From DATFVA01 sp963774455 (GTDB lineage Bacteria > Bacteroidota > Ignavibacteria > Ignavibacteriales > Ignavibacteriaceae): a DNA stretch of 64,000 bases. Location of the stretch: NCBI GenBank assembly GCA_963774455.1, contig CAVZFD010000006.1, positions 124,001-188,000 of the forward strand, read 5' to 3'. The translations under genes were made by a program, and so were the position numbers. Below the pieces are notes generated by a model. That model did not search any database. It was not told the DNA's origin and saw only the letters and a program-made list of their open reading frames with translations. Within the stretch, counting starts at the first letter, position 1; every line of letters starts with the position of its first letter. Of the stretch, positions 51,497-61,548 are shown one piece after another.

Positions 51497-53908
51497 CTAA
51501 AATAAAACCGAAGTAACTCCTATTCTGATATTATTCTCACCAAAATAATTTAGTCTCCATGCAAACTCAACTTCCAGAGGTATCAGAACCTGAGATATTC
51601 CTATCCCCGCCTCATAGAATGGATGAGAGAGTGTACGAACATGGACCGGCAGATATGTTGTGGTTTCTTTCCCTATATCGCTGTATGCTGCACTGAAGAA
51701 TGTGTTCAATTGAATCCCCCAATCTCTTAATCCGGGAATTTTCAGAGCTCTGAAAAATAAATCCTTGAAATCGTGTTCCAAATTAACAGTTATAACCCTG
51801 CTGCCGAAAATCTCATTGACATTTAAGGTTCTGAATGATAACTGCTGAAAAAGTATATCAATATTTCCGGGAATTGCATAGAGTGATTGAAAATGCAGAC
51901 TCCCACGGTTATACATTCCCATAATCTTGTAATCCAGATGCAGGGATTTTAAAGTGTTTAATGACCCGCTCAGGATCATCTTATAGGTAGTATAATCGAG
52001 TCCACTTTTTAAGATTTTTTTGTCGGATAATTCGATATTTCCTCTGACAGTTATATAAGATTCTCCCCGTGAAATTCTTCTTCTGAAGTAGCCGTCTTCA
52101 ATATAGTCCCTGAAATCTAATTTAAATCCTCCAGATATGGAATTTATTTTAGTTTCATAGATAACCAGATTGGGAGGGTATGTTTTGTCACGATTAAACA
52201 AGGAGAATTCAGTTTTTTTTACTGTACTGTTATCAGTATGGTTTTTATAGCTTGCTGTTAATGTTAATACAGGAAAGACTTCACCAGATAAATTAAATTT
52301 GAATCCATTCGTATAATAGTAATTTCTGAATTCGTATTTAGAAATAAGAGCCAGAAGTGAGGGAATAAGCTCACCGTATTCCTCAGATTCGCTGAAGAGG
52401 ACGTTTAATTTATTAAAGACATTCAGTCCGATATAGTATGTTCTGTAATCTCCCAATAAATATTCAACTGAAAGATCTCCTTTTAACTTTTTGTCGGAGA
52501 ATCCGTAGGAAAAGTTCATTTCACTATTCAGCCTTTTCTCTGCTGCATCCTGAAGGAATAAACCAAAATCAATAGTATGTCCCTCAACCCGATTAAAATG
52601 ATACATCCCTAAAGGTGCGCTTACGGCAAAATGCTTGTTTAGGTAAACCCTGGAGGAAAGAAACGAGAATTTATCCCAGAAAGTTTGAGGAATGTTTTCA
52701 AGACTGTCTATCCTTTCATAAGCTTCTTCCTCCGCCGGTGTATTGGGAATGCTCTGAATAGAACTCCAATATGTCGAATCCTTGTCGTCTGCCCCGGGGA
52801 CAACTTTAATGACCGCTTTTCCAAATTCACTATCCTCAAGAAAAGGATTTACTTTATAATCGTAAAGTATCGTCGTTAGTTCGAATGCAAATCTTGCCAG
52901 GCCTAGATAATTCGCTTTTACATAAAGCCTGTAATCTACGGGCATCACTATAGAATCGGTAAAAGCTGTAAACTGCTGTAAAACATAAACGGAATCGAAT
53001 AACCTGCCTGTATTTGCAGCGTCATTAATGTTTAGACCGACCTCCAGCAAATCATAGGAATCTGCCGCTATATAAATACTACCCGTAAAACCAGGATCAT
53101 GATTATCTTCCGGGGCTATATGAATCCGGTATACAGTAGTGTTATTTATAGCAAGTGTATTCTCGATATAATAATAGTAATATGACAGGGCGTTGTCTGA
53201 TAGAGGTCCGGGCAGATCCTCTCCGAGAAAGTTTATCGTTTCCTCATAAAAATTCTGAATCAGCCTTCCGCCGGTTAAGATATTTATAGATGAAGGGAGA
53301 TTTGCTGTCTGCTTTCTTGCAAGGATCAGTTCCTTATATTCATCCGGTTTTTTATAGAATCCTTCACTCTGATTCTCAATGATTGCCGAGATCTTCAGCG
53401 GTATTGTATCATTGGCCCCAATATTGATTCCTATGCCATTGTTTCCGGAGCTGATATCTCCCTGGGTTTTAACTATTCCTTTCGTATAAGCCAAAAATTT
53501 ATAACTATTTAATAAGCCATCACGCACTTTTTTCCTTATAATTGCCTTCCTGATGATCTCCAGGGCGGGATTCACACCCGGCAGAACTGTAATTTGAGGA
53601 AGACTAATATTGGTCTGCTTGAGGGAAAAATCTCTTCTAACTATCCCTGAAGCAGCTTCAACTTTAACCGTGTCCGAGATATACCCGATATAGGAAGCAA
53701 TGAGTTCATAAGTACCCGGACTAAGCTTAAGCTCGTATTCCCCCCGGCTATTTGTTGACGTACCGAGAGTTGTACCGCTGACCCTTATGTTAGAAAAAGA
53801 AAGTGGGCTTTGAGCATCATCAGTAACATTGCCTTCTATCAAAATCTGTTGTGCAGAGACTGACGCGAGGCATAGTCCTATGGCGAATAGGATGAAAAAT
53901 GGCTTCAT
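51497..53908 (-). CDS. DUF5686 outer-membrane protein with carboxypeptidase-like regulatory domain
   Basis: 803-aa exported protein (signal peptide MKPFFILFAIGLCLASVSA). The N-terminal CarboxypepD_reg-like Ig domain (~20-105) has IEGNVTDDAQSPLSFSNIRV and STNSRGEYELKLSPG. The DUF5686 region follows (ALEIIRKAIIRKK, YKFLAYTKGI) and then a C-terminal barrel with many aromatic strands, ending IRIGVTSVLF. Bacteroidota surface protein of unknown function. Monocistronic, transcribed divergently from the M16 pair. Confidence 0.82.
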   Translation of the reverse strand: MKPFFILFAIGLCLASVSAQQILIEGNVTDDAQSPLSFSNIRVSGTTLGTSTNSRGEYELKLSPGTYELIASYIGYISDTVKVEAASGIVRRDFSLKQTNISLPQITVLPGVNPALEIIRKAIIRKKVRDGLLNSYKFLAYTKGIVKTQGDISSGNNGIGINIGANDTIPLKISAIIENQSEGFYKKPDEYKELILARKQTANLPSSINILTGGRLIQNFYEETINFLGEDLPGPLSDNALSYYYYYIENTLAINNTTVYRIHIAPEDNHDPGFTGSIYIAADSYDLLEVGLNINDAANTGRLFDSVYVLQQFTAFTDSIVMPVDYRLYVKANYLGLARFAFELTTILYDYKVNPFLEDSEFGKAVIKVVPGADDKDSTYWSSIQSIPNTPAEEEAYERIDSLENIPQTFWDKFSFLSSRVYLNKHFAVSAPLGMYHFNRVEGHTIDFGLFLQDAAEKRLNSEMNFSYGFSDKKLKGDLSVEYLLGDYRTYYIGLNVFNKLNVLFSESEEYGELIPSLLALISKYEFRNYYYTNGFKFNLSGEVFPVLTLTASYKNHTDNSTVKKTEFSLFNRDKTYPPNLVIYETKINSISGGFKLDFRDYIEDGYFRRRISRGESYITVRGNIELSDKKILKSGLDYTTYKMILSGSLNTLKSLHLDYKIMGMYNRGSLHFQSLYAIPGNIDILFQQLSFRTLNVNEIFGSRVITVNLEHDFKDLFFRALKIPGLRDWGIQLNTFFSAAYSDIGKETTTYLPVHVRTLSHPFYEAGIGISQVLIPLEVEFAWRLNYFGENNIRIGVTSVLF

Positions 53909-54270
53909 TAAAATTTTATTAAATTAAGGATTAAATATCGGCAAATCATTACTAATACAATAGGAATATTAATAGAAGCTATTGACAAACATGGTGAGAA
54001 AAGAATCACCGTTATGCGGGGGTCTGCGCTTATATGGTTCCCCAAAGGGTAAAATCTTATAGTATAAACCGCAAAAAATACCTTAACCGGTGAAATGGGC
54101 CTTCCCGGATAATGAAATGCTTCATTTTTAATTTTCAAACTCAAGCTCCATATTATAAATCGCTAAATCACATAAGATACAGGAATCTCTTTTAATGTTT
54201 AATTATCGTGATAATAATCCTATTTTATATAATTCATGTTTACAAAATTATGGTTTATAAAGGATACCTT
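53909..54270. other. Divergent intergenic region
   Basis: About 360 AT-rich bases between the DUF5686 and M16 genes. I see only a small GGTGA/TCACC inverted repeat (53993-54010) and no convincing promoter or coding frame. Confidence 0.5.
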
Positions 54271-55599
54271 ATGAATAGGACATCACTTTTTCCGTTGCTT
54301 ATCCTGATGCTCTTTATAACGACAGCCTCCGCACAGACAAATGTAGATTTCACGGAGTATAACCTTGACAACGGACTGCACGTAATTCTCCATCAGGATA
54401 ATTCCACTCCTATTGTTGCAGTATCTGTGATGTACCACGTAGGATCAAAAAACGAAACACCTGATAGAACAGGCTTTGCTCACTTCTTTGAACATCTGAT
54501 GTTCGAAGGATCTCCGAATATTGGCAGAGGCGAATATATGAAAATGGTTGAAAATGCAGGAGGTGAGCTTAACGCAAATACCGATTTTGACAGAACATAT
54601 TATTATGAAGTACTCCCTTCAAACCAGCTGGCACTTGGATTATATTTAGAATCGGAGCGCATGCTTCATCTGAAAATCGACAGCACGGGCGTAGAAACCC
54701 AGAGGAAGGTTGTAAAAGAGGAAAGGAAACAAAGACTTGATAACCAGCCCTACGGGAAGATATGGGAAGTTACTTTCCATGATGCTTTTAAAGTTTCGCC
54801 CTATAGATGGATGCCGATAGGTTCTGCCCAGTATATTGACCAGGCAAGTATTGATGAATTTAGAAATTTTTATAAGACATATTATGTTCCCCGGAATGCA
54901 GTGCTCTCGATCGCCGGAGATATTCAGATCGAACAGGCAAAAGAATTGATTGAGAAATACTTTTCTGAAATACCCAGGGGAACTAAAGATATGTACAGAC
55001 CCCCGGCTGAAGAGACTATTCAGCAGGCAGAAATAATCGATACAGCATATGATAATATACAGCTGCCTGCTTTAGTTGAAGCGTATCATATTCCCGCTGT
55101 CGGTACTGAGGATTATTACCCTTTAGATATGCTTACCACTCTATTATCCGGTGGAAGAAGTTCACGCCTTTATAAAAAACTGGTTGATGAGACTCAGAAA
55201 GCTGTATACGTAGGAGCCTTCCCCGCTGCTCTGGAAAATCCGGGTTTGTTTATTTCTCTTGCTATTGCAAACCAGGGTGTTGATGCTGATGAACTTAAGG
55301 ATTTGATTGACCGGGAAATCGAAAAAGTTAAAGATTCTGTTATTACTGATGACGAGATGCAGAAGCTTAAAAACCAGGTTGAAACCAATTATGTTAATAA
55401 AAATGCAACGGATGCCGGAATAGCAGAAAATCTTGCTTATTATTATACTATTTATGGAAATACAAACGCAATTAATACAGAGCTGGATAAACTGATGAAT
55501 GTTACAAAGGAAGATATTAAGCGGGTTGCTGATAAATATTTAAAGGATACCAACAGGGTTGTTCTATATTATCTTCCTGAAAGGAAAGGAGGGAAATAA
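54271..55599 (+). CDS. M16-family zinc metallopeptidase (catalytic subunit)
   Basis: 442 aa from the ATG at 54271, chosen because a signal peptide (MNRTSLFPLLILMLFITTASA) begins there and AAAGGA lies six bases upstream. The inverted zinc motif is HFFEHLMFEG (HxxEH), with a downstream Glu in VVKEERKQR. It is a single-unit M16B-type peptidase, paired with the next gene as a two-subunit periplasmic protease. Two bp separate the genes. Confidence 0.93.
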   Translation: MNRTSLFPLLILMLFITTASAQTNVDFTEYNLDNGLHVILHQDNSTPIVAVSVMYHVGSKNETPDRTGFAHFFEHLMFEGSPNIGRGEYMKMVENAGGELNANTDFDRTYYYEVLPSNQLALGLYLESERMLHLKIDSTGVETQRKVVKEERKQRLDNQPYGKIWEVTFHDAFKVSPYRWMPIGSAQYIDQASIDEFRNFYKTYYVPRNAVLSIAGDIQIEQAKELIEKYFSEIPRGTKDMYRPPAEETIQQAEIIDTAYDNIQLPALVEAYHIPAVGTEDYYPLDMLTTLLSGGRSSRLYKKLVDETQKAVYVGAFPAALENPGLFISLAIANQGVDADELKDLIDREIEKVKDSVITDDEMQKLKNQVETNYVNKNATDAGIAENLAYYYTIYGNTNAINTELDKLMNVTKEDIKRVADKYLKDTNRVVLYYLPERKGGK

Positions 55600-55601
55600 T
55601 T

Positions 55602-57659
55602 ATGTATAGAATAATAACTTTCCTGACAACATTAATGTTTATCATCCCCCTAACCGCACAGGTTGACAGAAGCAGACCGCCCATGCCCGGTCCTGCCCCT
55701 GAAATTAAACTCGGAAGTTACGAACGTTTTGAACTACCGAATGGTTTGAAGGTTTTCGTAGTTGAAAACCATAAGCTGCCCAGGGTATCTTTTTCTCTTC
55801 AGATCGACAGAGACCCGATTCTGGAAAATGATACTGCGGGATATGTCTCAGCAGCAGGTCAATTACTCAGAACGGGAACTAAGAGCATGAGCAAGGAAGA
55901 ATTAGACCAGGCCATAGATTTTATCGGGGCCTCTCTTTCTACTTCCTCAACCGGTATTTATGGAATAAGTTTGACTGAACATGCGGATACGCTTTTTAAA
56001 ATAATGTCGGATATAGTTCTTAATTCGGACTTTAATCAGAAAGAGCTCGATAAAATCAAGCGAAGGATGAAATCAGATCTTGCCAGTCAAAAAGATGATC
56101 CCGATGCGATTGCAGAAATAGTTAAAAACGTTGTTGACTTTGGAAAGGAACACCCTTACGGTGAACCAGAAACGGAACAAACGGTTGATAATATTACACT
56201 GGATAAATGCAGGAAGTATTATAAGACATTTTTTGCTCCTAATATATCCTATCTTGCGGTCGTCGGTGATATAAATGAACAGCAGGCAAAAGACCTTGTA
56301 ACAAGATACCTCGGAAGCTGGATGAAAAAGGACGTTCCGAAATATACCTACCCTCTACCTGAACCACCTTCACAGACCACAGTTGAACTGGTTGACAGAC
56401 CGAACTCTGTTCAATCTGTCATCAATGTAACTTATCCCATTCAGCTGAAACCCGGAGATAAAGAAGCTATTCCTGCTGGTCTGATGAATACAATTCTTGG
56501 AGGAGGTACTTTCAGATTATTCCAGGATTTAAGAGAGAAGCATTCCTTCACATACGGAGCTAATTCAAGCCTTTCTAAAGACGAATTTATCGGTAGTTTC
56601 ACTGCGTTTACAAATGTAAGGAATGCTGTAACCGATAGTGCTGTCAGCCGCATCTTATACGAAATGAACAGGATTAAAAATGAGACCGTGCCGGATAGTG
56701 AACTGCAGGTTATAAAGAATTATGTTACCGGTAATTTTGCAATTTCTCTTGAAAATCCCCAGACTATTGCTTCGTTTGCAATAAATATAGATAAGTATAA
56801 CCTGCCGAAAGATTATTACGCTGATTACCTTAAAAATGTGGCTGCGGTTACCCCGGGTGAAATTCAAAACGCTGCTGATAAATATATAAATCCGGATCAC
56901 GCTAATATAGTTGTTGTGGGCAATGCAGACCAGATAAAAGAAGGGTTGAATCAATTCGGACCTATAGTCTATTACGATAAATATGGAAATATAATTGATA
57001 GCTCACACTCCTCTGTCCCGGGAAATCTTTCAGCAATTGATATTATAAATAAATATGTGATGGCTATCGGCGGAAGAGCTAGTCTTGCAAATGTTCACGA
57101 TAGAATTACAACAATGACTGGAACTGTTCAGGGTTTTGACGTAACAACAAAAATATTCCAGAAAGAACCGGATCTTTTTAAACAGGAAGTGGATGCAGGC
57201 GGGATGACACAGGAAATAATTTTCAATGGGCAGAAGGGAGAAATGCTGACAGGAGGTCAACAGCTAAAAATTGAGGGCAATGAACTTGAAAAATTAAAAA
57301 ATGAAGCGACACTTCATCTACTGCTAAACCTTGACTCGCTTGGTGTTAAACTTAAACTTACAGGAATGGAAAAAGTTAACGGTAAAGATGCTTATAGGGT
57401 AGAAATGATGTTTCTTTCCGGAACAAAATGGATACAATACTACGATCCGGAAACAGGCTATAAGATAAAGGAGTCAAAAAATATTACAACTCCTCAGGGT
57501 ACATTCACCCAGGAGGTATTTTACAGCGACTATAGGACGATTGACGGTGTTAAATATCCCTTTTCTATAAACCAATCTATTGGTCCCCAGCAAATTGAAT
57601 TTCAGGTGGACTCTATTAAAATAAATACAGGAATTCCTGATAAAACTTTTGAGCTGTAG
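55602..57659 (+). CDS. M16-like non-catalytic subunit with C-terminal lipoprotein-sorting-like domain
   Basis: 685 aa with signal peptide. Residues ~35-470 are M16-like but lack HxxEH (where it should lie the sequence reads AAGQLLRTGTKSM), so this is the non-catalytic partner. The last ~200 residues (from IINKYVMAIGG) resemble LolA/outer-membrane lipoprotein-carrier folds with QYYDPETGYKIKES. This extension is unusual for the partner of an M16 pair. It overlaps the next gene by one base. Confidence 0.85.
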   Translation: MYRIITFLTTLMFIIPLTAQVDRSRPPMPGPAPEIKLGSYERFELPNGLKVFVVENHKLPRVSFSLQIDRDPILENDTAGYVSAAGQLLRTGTKSMSKEELDQAIDFIGASLSTSSTGIYGISLTEHADTLFKIMSDIVLNSDFNQKELDKIKRRMKSDLASQKDDPDAIAEIVKNVVDFGKEHPYGEPETEQTVDNITLDKCRKYYKTFFAPNISYLAVVGDINEQQAKDLVTRYLGSWMKKDVPKYTYPLPEPPSQTTVELVDRPNSVQSVINVTYPIQLKPGDKEAIPAGLMNTILGGGTFRLFQDLREKHSFTYGANSSLSKDEFIGSFTAFTNVRNAVTDSAVSRILYEMNRIKNETVPDSELQVIKNYVTGNFAISLENPQTIASFAINIDKYNLPKDYYADYLKNVAAVTPGEIQNAADKYINPDHANIVVVGNADQIKEGLNQFGPIVYYDKYGNIIDSSHSSVPGNLSAIDIINKYVMAIGGRASLANVHDRITTMTGTVQGFDVTTKIFQKEPDLFKQEVDAGGMTQEIIFNGQKGEMLTGGQQLKIEGNELEKLKNEATLHLLLNLDSLGVKLKLTGMEKVNGKDAYRVEMMFLSGTKWIQYYDPETGYKIKESKNITTPQGTFTQEVFYSDYRTIDGVKYPFSINQSIGPQQIEFQVDSIKINTGIPDKTFEL

Positions 57660-58288
57660 TGCCTATGTCCGGTAAATTTTCAACAATAGTATTTGATCTG
57701 GGAAATGTACTTCTGCCCTTTAACTACCAGCGGGCTGTTGAGAAACTTGAGGATATAGAAAAAGGATTGGGAGAGCATTTCATTAATTTTTATAATAATA
57801 ATTATGAATTTCACAGGGCTTTTGAAAGAGGTGACATGCCTGAAGAGGAATTTATTGAAATAATGCTTTCCTCTTTAGATCATAAAATAGATAAGGAATC
57901 TTTCTGCAGATTGTACTCCGATATTTTTACCGTAAATAAAGAAGTTGTAGATTTACTGCCTAAATTAAAAAAGAACTTTACCCTTGTGATGCTTTCTAAT
58001 ACCAATATTATCCATTACAAATACGGCTGGCAGACTTGTAAGTTCATAGGTGAGTTTGATAAGGTGGTTGTCTCTTATAAGGTTGGGGCTATCAAGCCGG
58101 AGGAGAAGATTTACAGAATTGTCGAATCTCTTACCGGTGAGAATTCCGGAAGTCACTTCTTCATTGATGATATAGCGGAATACGTAAATGCTGCCAGAAA
58201 CCTGGGCTGGGGAGGTGTACAATTTATAGGCTACAAAAATCTTTTGACCGAACTGATCAACGAGGGGATCCTAACTTACAGAGATTAA
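57659..58288 (+). CDS. HAD-superfamily phosphatase (YihX-like)
   Basis: 209-aa hydrolase with motif I VFDLGNVLLPF (nucleophile Asp ~13), motif II LSNTN, and motif III/IV KVGAIKPEEKIYR and FIDDIAEYV. The DLGNV form of motif I and the helical cap match YihX-like glucose-1-phosphatases and related HAD-IA enzymes. Substrate unknown. A GTG at 57659 or ATG at 57665 may be the start. Confidence 0.88.
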   Translation: MPMSGKFSTIVFDLGNVLLPFNYQRAVEKLEDIEKGLGEHFINFYNNNYEFHRAFERGDMPEEEFIEIMLSSLDHKIDKESFCRLYSDIFTVNKEVVDLLPKLKKNFTLVMLSNTNIIHYKYGWQTCKFIGEFDKVVVSYKVGAIKPEEKIYRIVESLTGENSGSHFFIDDIAEYVNAARNLGWGGVQFIGYKNLLTELINEGILTYRD

Positions 58289-58295
58289 CTTTTCT

Positions 58296-59246
58296 ATGAT
58301 AATAAACCTTTCCTCTGTGCGGAATATAAACCTGCTTTTTCTTGTTATCGCTCTAACCCTATTTTGGGGATGTGAAGAAAAGAGTGAAAGATCTTCGTCT
58401 GAACGCTCTGATACAGTAAATGTTAATCAACCCGCAAAACCTGAGCCTCCCCCATTGAAAATAGTTTTTACAAAGGTTCCTGTTACAAGTATACATATGT
58501 TATCTGAACTTACAGAGCGGTTCGGGGATGCTGGTATGCGGGAGGTTCTTGCTATCAACAGGCTCGATACAAGGCATCTGGTTATCCGTGATACGCTCTG
58601 TGTACCTGATACATTACCTGATAATTTTCTTTTTTTTTCTCCTTACCCAAAACACATCTCAATGCTAGACTCTATACCAAAAATTTTAATATTCTCATAT
58701 CCGGTTCAGGCTTTTGCCGCATATGAATATGGAGAATTAGTAAGGTGGGGTCCAACAAGCATGGGAAAAAGAACAACACCTACACCGACGGGACTTTATT
58801 TTACCAACTGGAAGGCAAAGGAAACAATTAGTACGGTTAATGAAGAATGGATTCTTCCCTGGGCTTTTAATATAGATAATTTTAACGGGATCTCAATACA
58901 TCAGTTTGAACTTCCCGGATATCCTGCCAGTCATGCCTGCGCAAGGCTGCTTCAGCAGGATGCCGAATGGATCTATTATTGGGCAGAACAGTGGATTCTT
59001 ACAAAAGATGGAAACAAAATTAAAGCGTATGGAACACCCGTGATTATTTATGGCAGGTATGATTATCATTCCACTCCGCCCTGGAAACGGCTGGCTGATA
59101 ATATAGATGCTGATAAACTGAATATAGAAGAATTAAACATAACGATTGGGAAGTATCTTCCAACAATAATCAGCAGAAAAAATCAAAGGGATTCGTTAAT
59201 AGCTTCTTTCAGATCTGATTCATTGGCTTCGGTAATTAAGAATTAG
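58296..59246 (+). CDS. L,D-transpeptidase-like lipoprotein (YkuD domain)
   Basis: 316 aa. The signal is followed by a lipobox-like cysteine (IALTLFWGC). A YkuD domain lies at residues ~125-260, with TPTGLYFT and the catalytic motif HQFELPGYPASHACARL (Cys nucleophile after SHA; usual form SHGC). It would form 3-3 cross-links or attach lipoproteins in peptidoglycan. Seven bp after the HAD gene. Confidence 0.85.
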   Translation: MIINLSSVRNINLLFLVIALTLFWGCEEKSERSSSERSDTVNVNQPAKPEPPPLKIVFTKVPVTSIHMLSELTERFGDAGMREVLAINRLDTRHLVIRDTLCVPDTLPDNFLFFSPYPKHISMLDSIPKILIFSYPVQAFAAYEYGELVRWGPTSMGKRTTPTPTGLYFTNWKAKETISTVNEEWILPWAFNIDNFNGISIHQFELPGYPASHACARLLQQDAEWIYYWAEQWILTKDGNKIKAYGTPVIIYGRYDYHSTPPWKRLADNIDADKLNIEELNITIGKYLPTIISRKNQRDSLIASFRSDSLASVIKN

Positions 59247-59268
59247 TACACATTATTTTTAAAATAAT

Positions 59269-59296
59269 AAACCCCGAAGAATAATCTCCGGGGTTT
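59269..59296. terminator. Bidirectional terminator
   Basis: Stem AAACCCCG / CGGGGTTT with a 12-nt loop between convergent genes, with T-rich sequence on both sides. Confidence 0.8.
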
Positions 59297-59329
59297 GGTT
59301 CTGTTTCATTCCCCTGAGGTCAAAAGGAC

Positions 59330-59683
59330 TTACTCATCTCCAAAGGTCATTCGTACAACTTGTTTCAGGTCGTCTTCCCCAAAAGGCATCATCAAAATCC
59401 TGAAGCCGTTTTTTTCTAAATGTACAGATTCGTTGTCCGTCGATAAATATATTGTTGGAAGATTATACTTCCTTGCAAGACGTACGGCCGAAATTATTCC
59501 TTTATCGTCAATTTGTTTTTCTATTATCATCAGCTGAAACCCCTTTTTCAGGGCCTCTTCAATTTTAACTTTGTTGAAGGGATTAATTATCTCAGTATTA
59601 TATCCATATCCATTTAATTGTTTTCTTATATCTAATCCGATTATTCCATTTTCAATTACGATAAGAATATTTTTATTCTTCAA
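59330..59683 (-). CDS. Degenerate receiver-like protein
   Basis: 117 aa from a TTG at 59683, chosen for a GAGGAG seven bases upstream; a GTG at 59707 would add eight residues. It has the CheY-like alternation (NILIVIENGIIGLDIRKQL ... QLMIIEKQID ... LPTIYLSTDNE ... RILMMPFGEDDL), but the phosphoacceptor Asp is replaced (IIEKQ) and the acidic pair is reduced to EN. It is therefore unlikely to be phosphorylated and may act by binding alone. No DNA-binding domain. Convergent with the L,D-transpeptidase gene. Confidence 0.7.
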   Translation of the reverse strand: MKNKNILIVIENGIIGLDIRKQLNGYGYNTEIINPFNKVKIEEALKKGFQLMIIEKQIDDKGIISAVRLARKYNLPTIYLSTDNESVHLEKNGFRILMMPFGEDDLKQVVRMTFGDE

Positions 59684-59956
59684 TGTTTTGCTCCTCAGAA
59701 ATGACACATAACCAGGTATAAGGAGGCAAATCCGGTGCCTTATGAAAAATTTGCACCAAAAGTCACTTTTTCACTGTTTTTATTGTTTTAAATGCGCAAT
59801 TATTTCGCCCTTGCACATTTTGACCCTTGATCTGACTCATAATTTGAAGGTTTACCTGAAGCACCCTTCAAGGGGAGAAAATTCCTTAAACCTTTTAATT
59901 ATTCTTATATTTATAACCTTAAAAATAATTTCTAAAGATTACGGAGAATATCCCGG

Positions 59957-61057
59957 ATGGGTCTGAGTATTGGTATTGTTGGACTGCCTAATGTTGGAAA
60001 ATCAACCTTGTTTAATGCTTTAACTAAAGCCCAGAATGCAGAGTCGGCAAACTATCCTTTTTGTACAATTGAACCTAATAAAGCAATCGTGCCTGTTCCC
60101 GATAGCAGGATTGAGCAGCTAGCTAAACTCGTTAATCCGGCTCGCCTTGTGTATAGTACTATTGAATTTTTTGATATTGCAGGCCTTGTTAAAGGCGCAA
60201 GTAAAGGTGAGGGTCTTGGAAACCAATTCCTTAGCAACATCAGGGAAACTGATGCTATATTGCACCTTGTCAGATGTTTCGAGAATGATGATATTGTTCA
60301 CGTTGACGGTAGTATAAATCCTGTCAGAGATATTGAAGTCATCGAAACTGAACTCCTTCTTTCAGATATCCAAACTATGGAACGAAAAATTGAAAAATTT
60401 CAAAAGCTTGCAAAAGGTGATAAAGCTGCTAAGCAAATGCTGGATGATGCAGAAAATTTGCTGAAATATCTGAACGCAGGAAATCCTGCTTCATCGTATC
60501 CTGAAAGAGAAAAAGAATCACTCAAACAGCTCCTGAATGAGCTGAGACTTATGACGGCTAAAGACGTCATCTACTGCGCGAATGTTGATGAGTCTGAACT
60601 TCTTGAGGATAATTCATACGTAAAAGCTGTCAGGGATTATGCGGAGAAAAAAAGGGCTGATGCTGTTAAAATTTCTGCAAAGGTCGAAGAAGAAATGATC
60701 GGACTGTCGGAAGAAGAACGAACAGAATTCCTTGAATCGTACGGAATAAATGAGAGCGGGCTGGAAAAAATTATCCGGACAGGTTTTCATACTCTCGGTT
60801 TGATAAGTTATTTTACAGCAGGACCTAAAGAAGTTAGAGCCTGGACTATTCATAATGGCTGGCGGGCTCCCCAGGCGGCTGGTGTTATCCATACTGATTT
60901 TGAAAAAGGATTTATACGGGCCGAAGTTATAAGTTATGAGGATTATATTAAATTCGGCTCCGAGGCTGCTTGTAAGGCTGCGGGGGTTATGCGTATTGAG
61001 GGGAAAGAATATATGGTGAACGATGGTGATGTTATGCATTTTCTTTTTAATGTCTAA
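59957..61057 (+). CDS. ychF: Obg-like ATPase YchF
   Basis: 366 aa, nearly universal. G1 GLPNVGKSTLFNALT, a G3-type FFDIAGLVKGASKGEGLGNQF, coiled-coil middle (~130-200) and a TGS domain at the end (FFTAGPKEVRAWTI-like TAGPKEVRAW, FIRAEVISYEDY). Ribosome-associated ATPase. The N-terminal MGLSIGIVGLP fixes the start. Confidence 0.97.
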   Translation: MGLSIGIVGLPNVGKSTLFNALTKAQNAESANYPFCTIEPNKAIVPVPDSRIEQLAKLVNPARLVYSTIEFFDIAGLVKGASKGEGLGNQFLSNIRETDAILHLVRCFENDDIVHVDGSINPVRDIEVIETELLLSDIQTMERKIEKFQKLAKGDKAAKQMLDDAENLLKYLNAGNPASSYPEREKESLKQLLNELRLMTAKDVIYCANVDESELLEDNSYVKAVRDYAEKKRADAVKISAKVEEEMIGLSEEERTEFLESYGINESGLEKIIRTGFHTLGLISYFTAGPKEVRAWTIHNGWRAPQAAGVIHTDFEKGFIRAEVISYEDYIKFGSEAACKAAGVMRIEGKEYMVNDGDVMHFLFNV

Positions 61058-61138
61058 AACATTTTAAGTTTCGTTACAGACTCTTAAGCCTATTTTTTTA
61101 TTTTAATGAATATCAGATAATAATCTTCGTTCAATTAT

Positions 61139-61423
61139 ATGGATATAAAAATCTTGCATGATCAAAAGAATCACAAATTCACTGTGACTGTTGAGGGAAG
61201 TGAATGCTATTTGAATTATAATCTGCCGCGCAGTAAGGTGATAGATTTTTATTTTACTTATGTTCCCGGTGAGCTTAGAGGCAGAGGAATAGCTGCTATG
61301 CTTGTAGAGGAAGGGTTAAAATATGCTGAAAAAAATAAACTGCGGGTAATTCCTGGTTGTTCCTATGTGAACACATATATACATAGACATGAAAATTATA
61401 AGGGACTCCTGGAATCTGACTGA
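61139..61423 (+). CDS. Small GNAT-like N-acetyltransferase (NATD1/YjdJ type)
   Basis: 94 aa. The core HKFTVTVEGSECYLNYNLP and GELRGRGIAAMLVEEGLKYAE (acetyl-CoA loop) and VIPGCSYVNTYIHRHENY match the compact NATD1 family. Substrate unknown. No clear partner. Confidence 0.9.
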   Translation: MDIKILHDQKNHKFTVTVEGSECYLNYNLPRSKVIDFYFTYVPGELRGRGIAAMLVEEGLKYAEKNKLRVIPGCSYVNTYIHRHENYKGLLESD

Positions 61424-61514
61424 AGAAATGGTGAATTGTCCAACCTCCCCTCTTAATAACATCCTATATTAAAAATAAGAACGAATTCGAGGATATTCAA
61501 AGCGAAGAATAAAA

Positions 61515-61538
61515 AGGCTGTTCCTGCCGAAACAGCCT
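61515..61538 (-). terminator. Rho-independent terminator of osmC
   Basis: Stem AGGCTGTT / AACAGCCT with an 8-nt loop; on the minus strand followed by TTTTTATTC. Confidence 0.85.
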
Positions 61539-61548
61539 CAATTATTAT

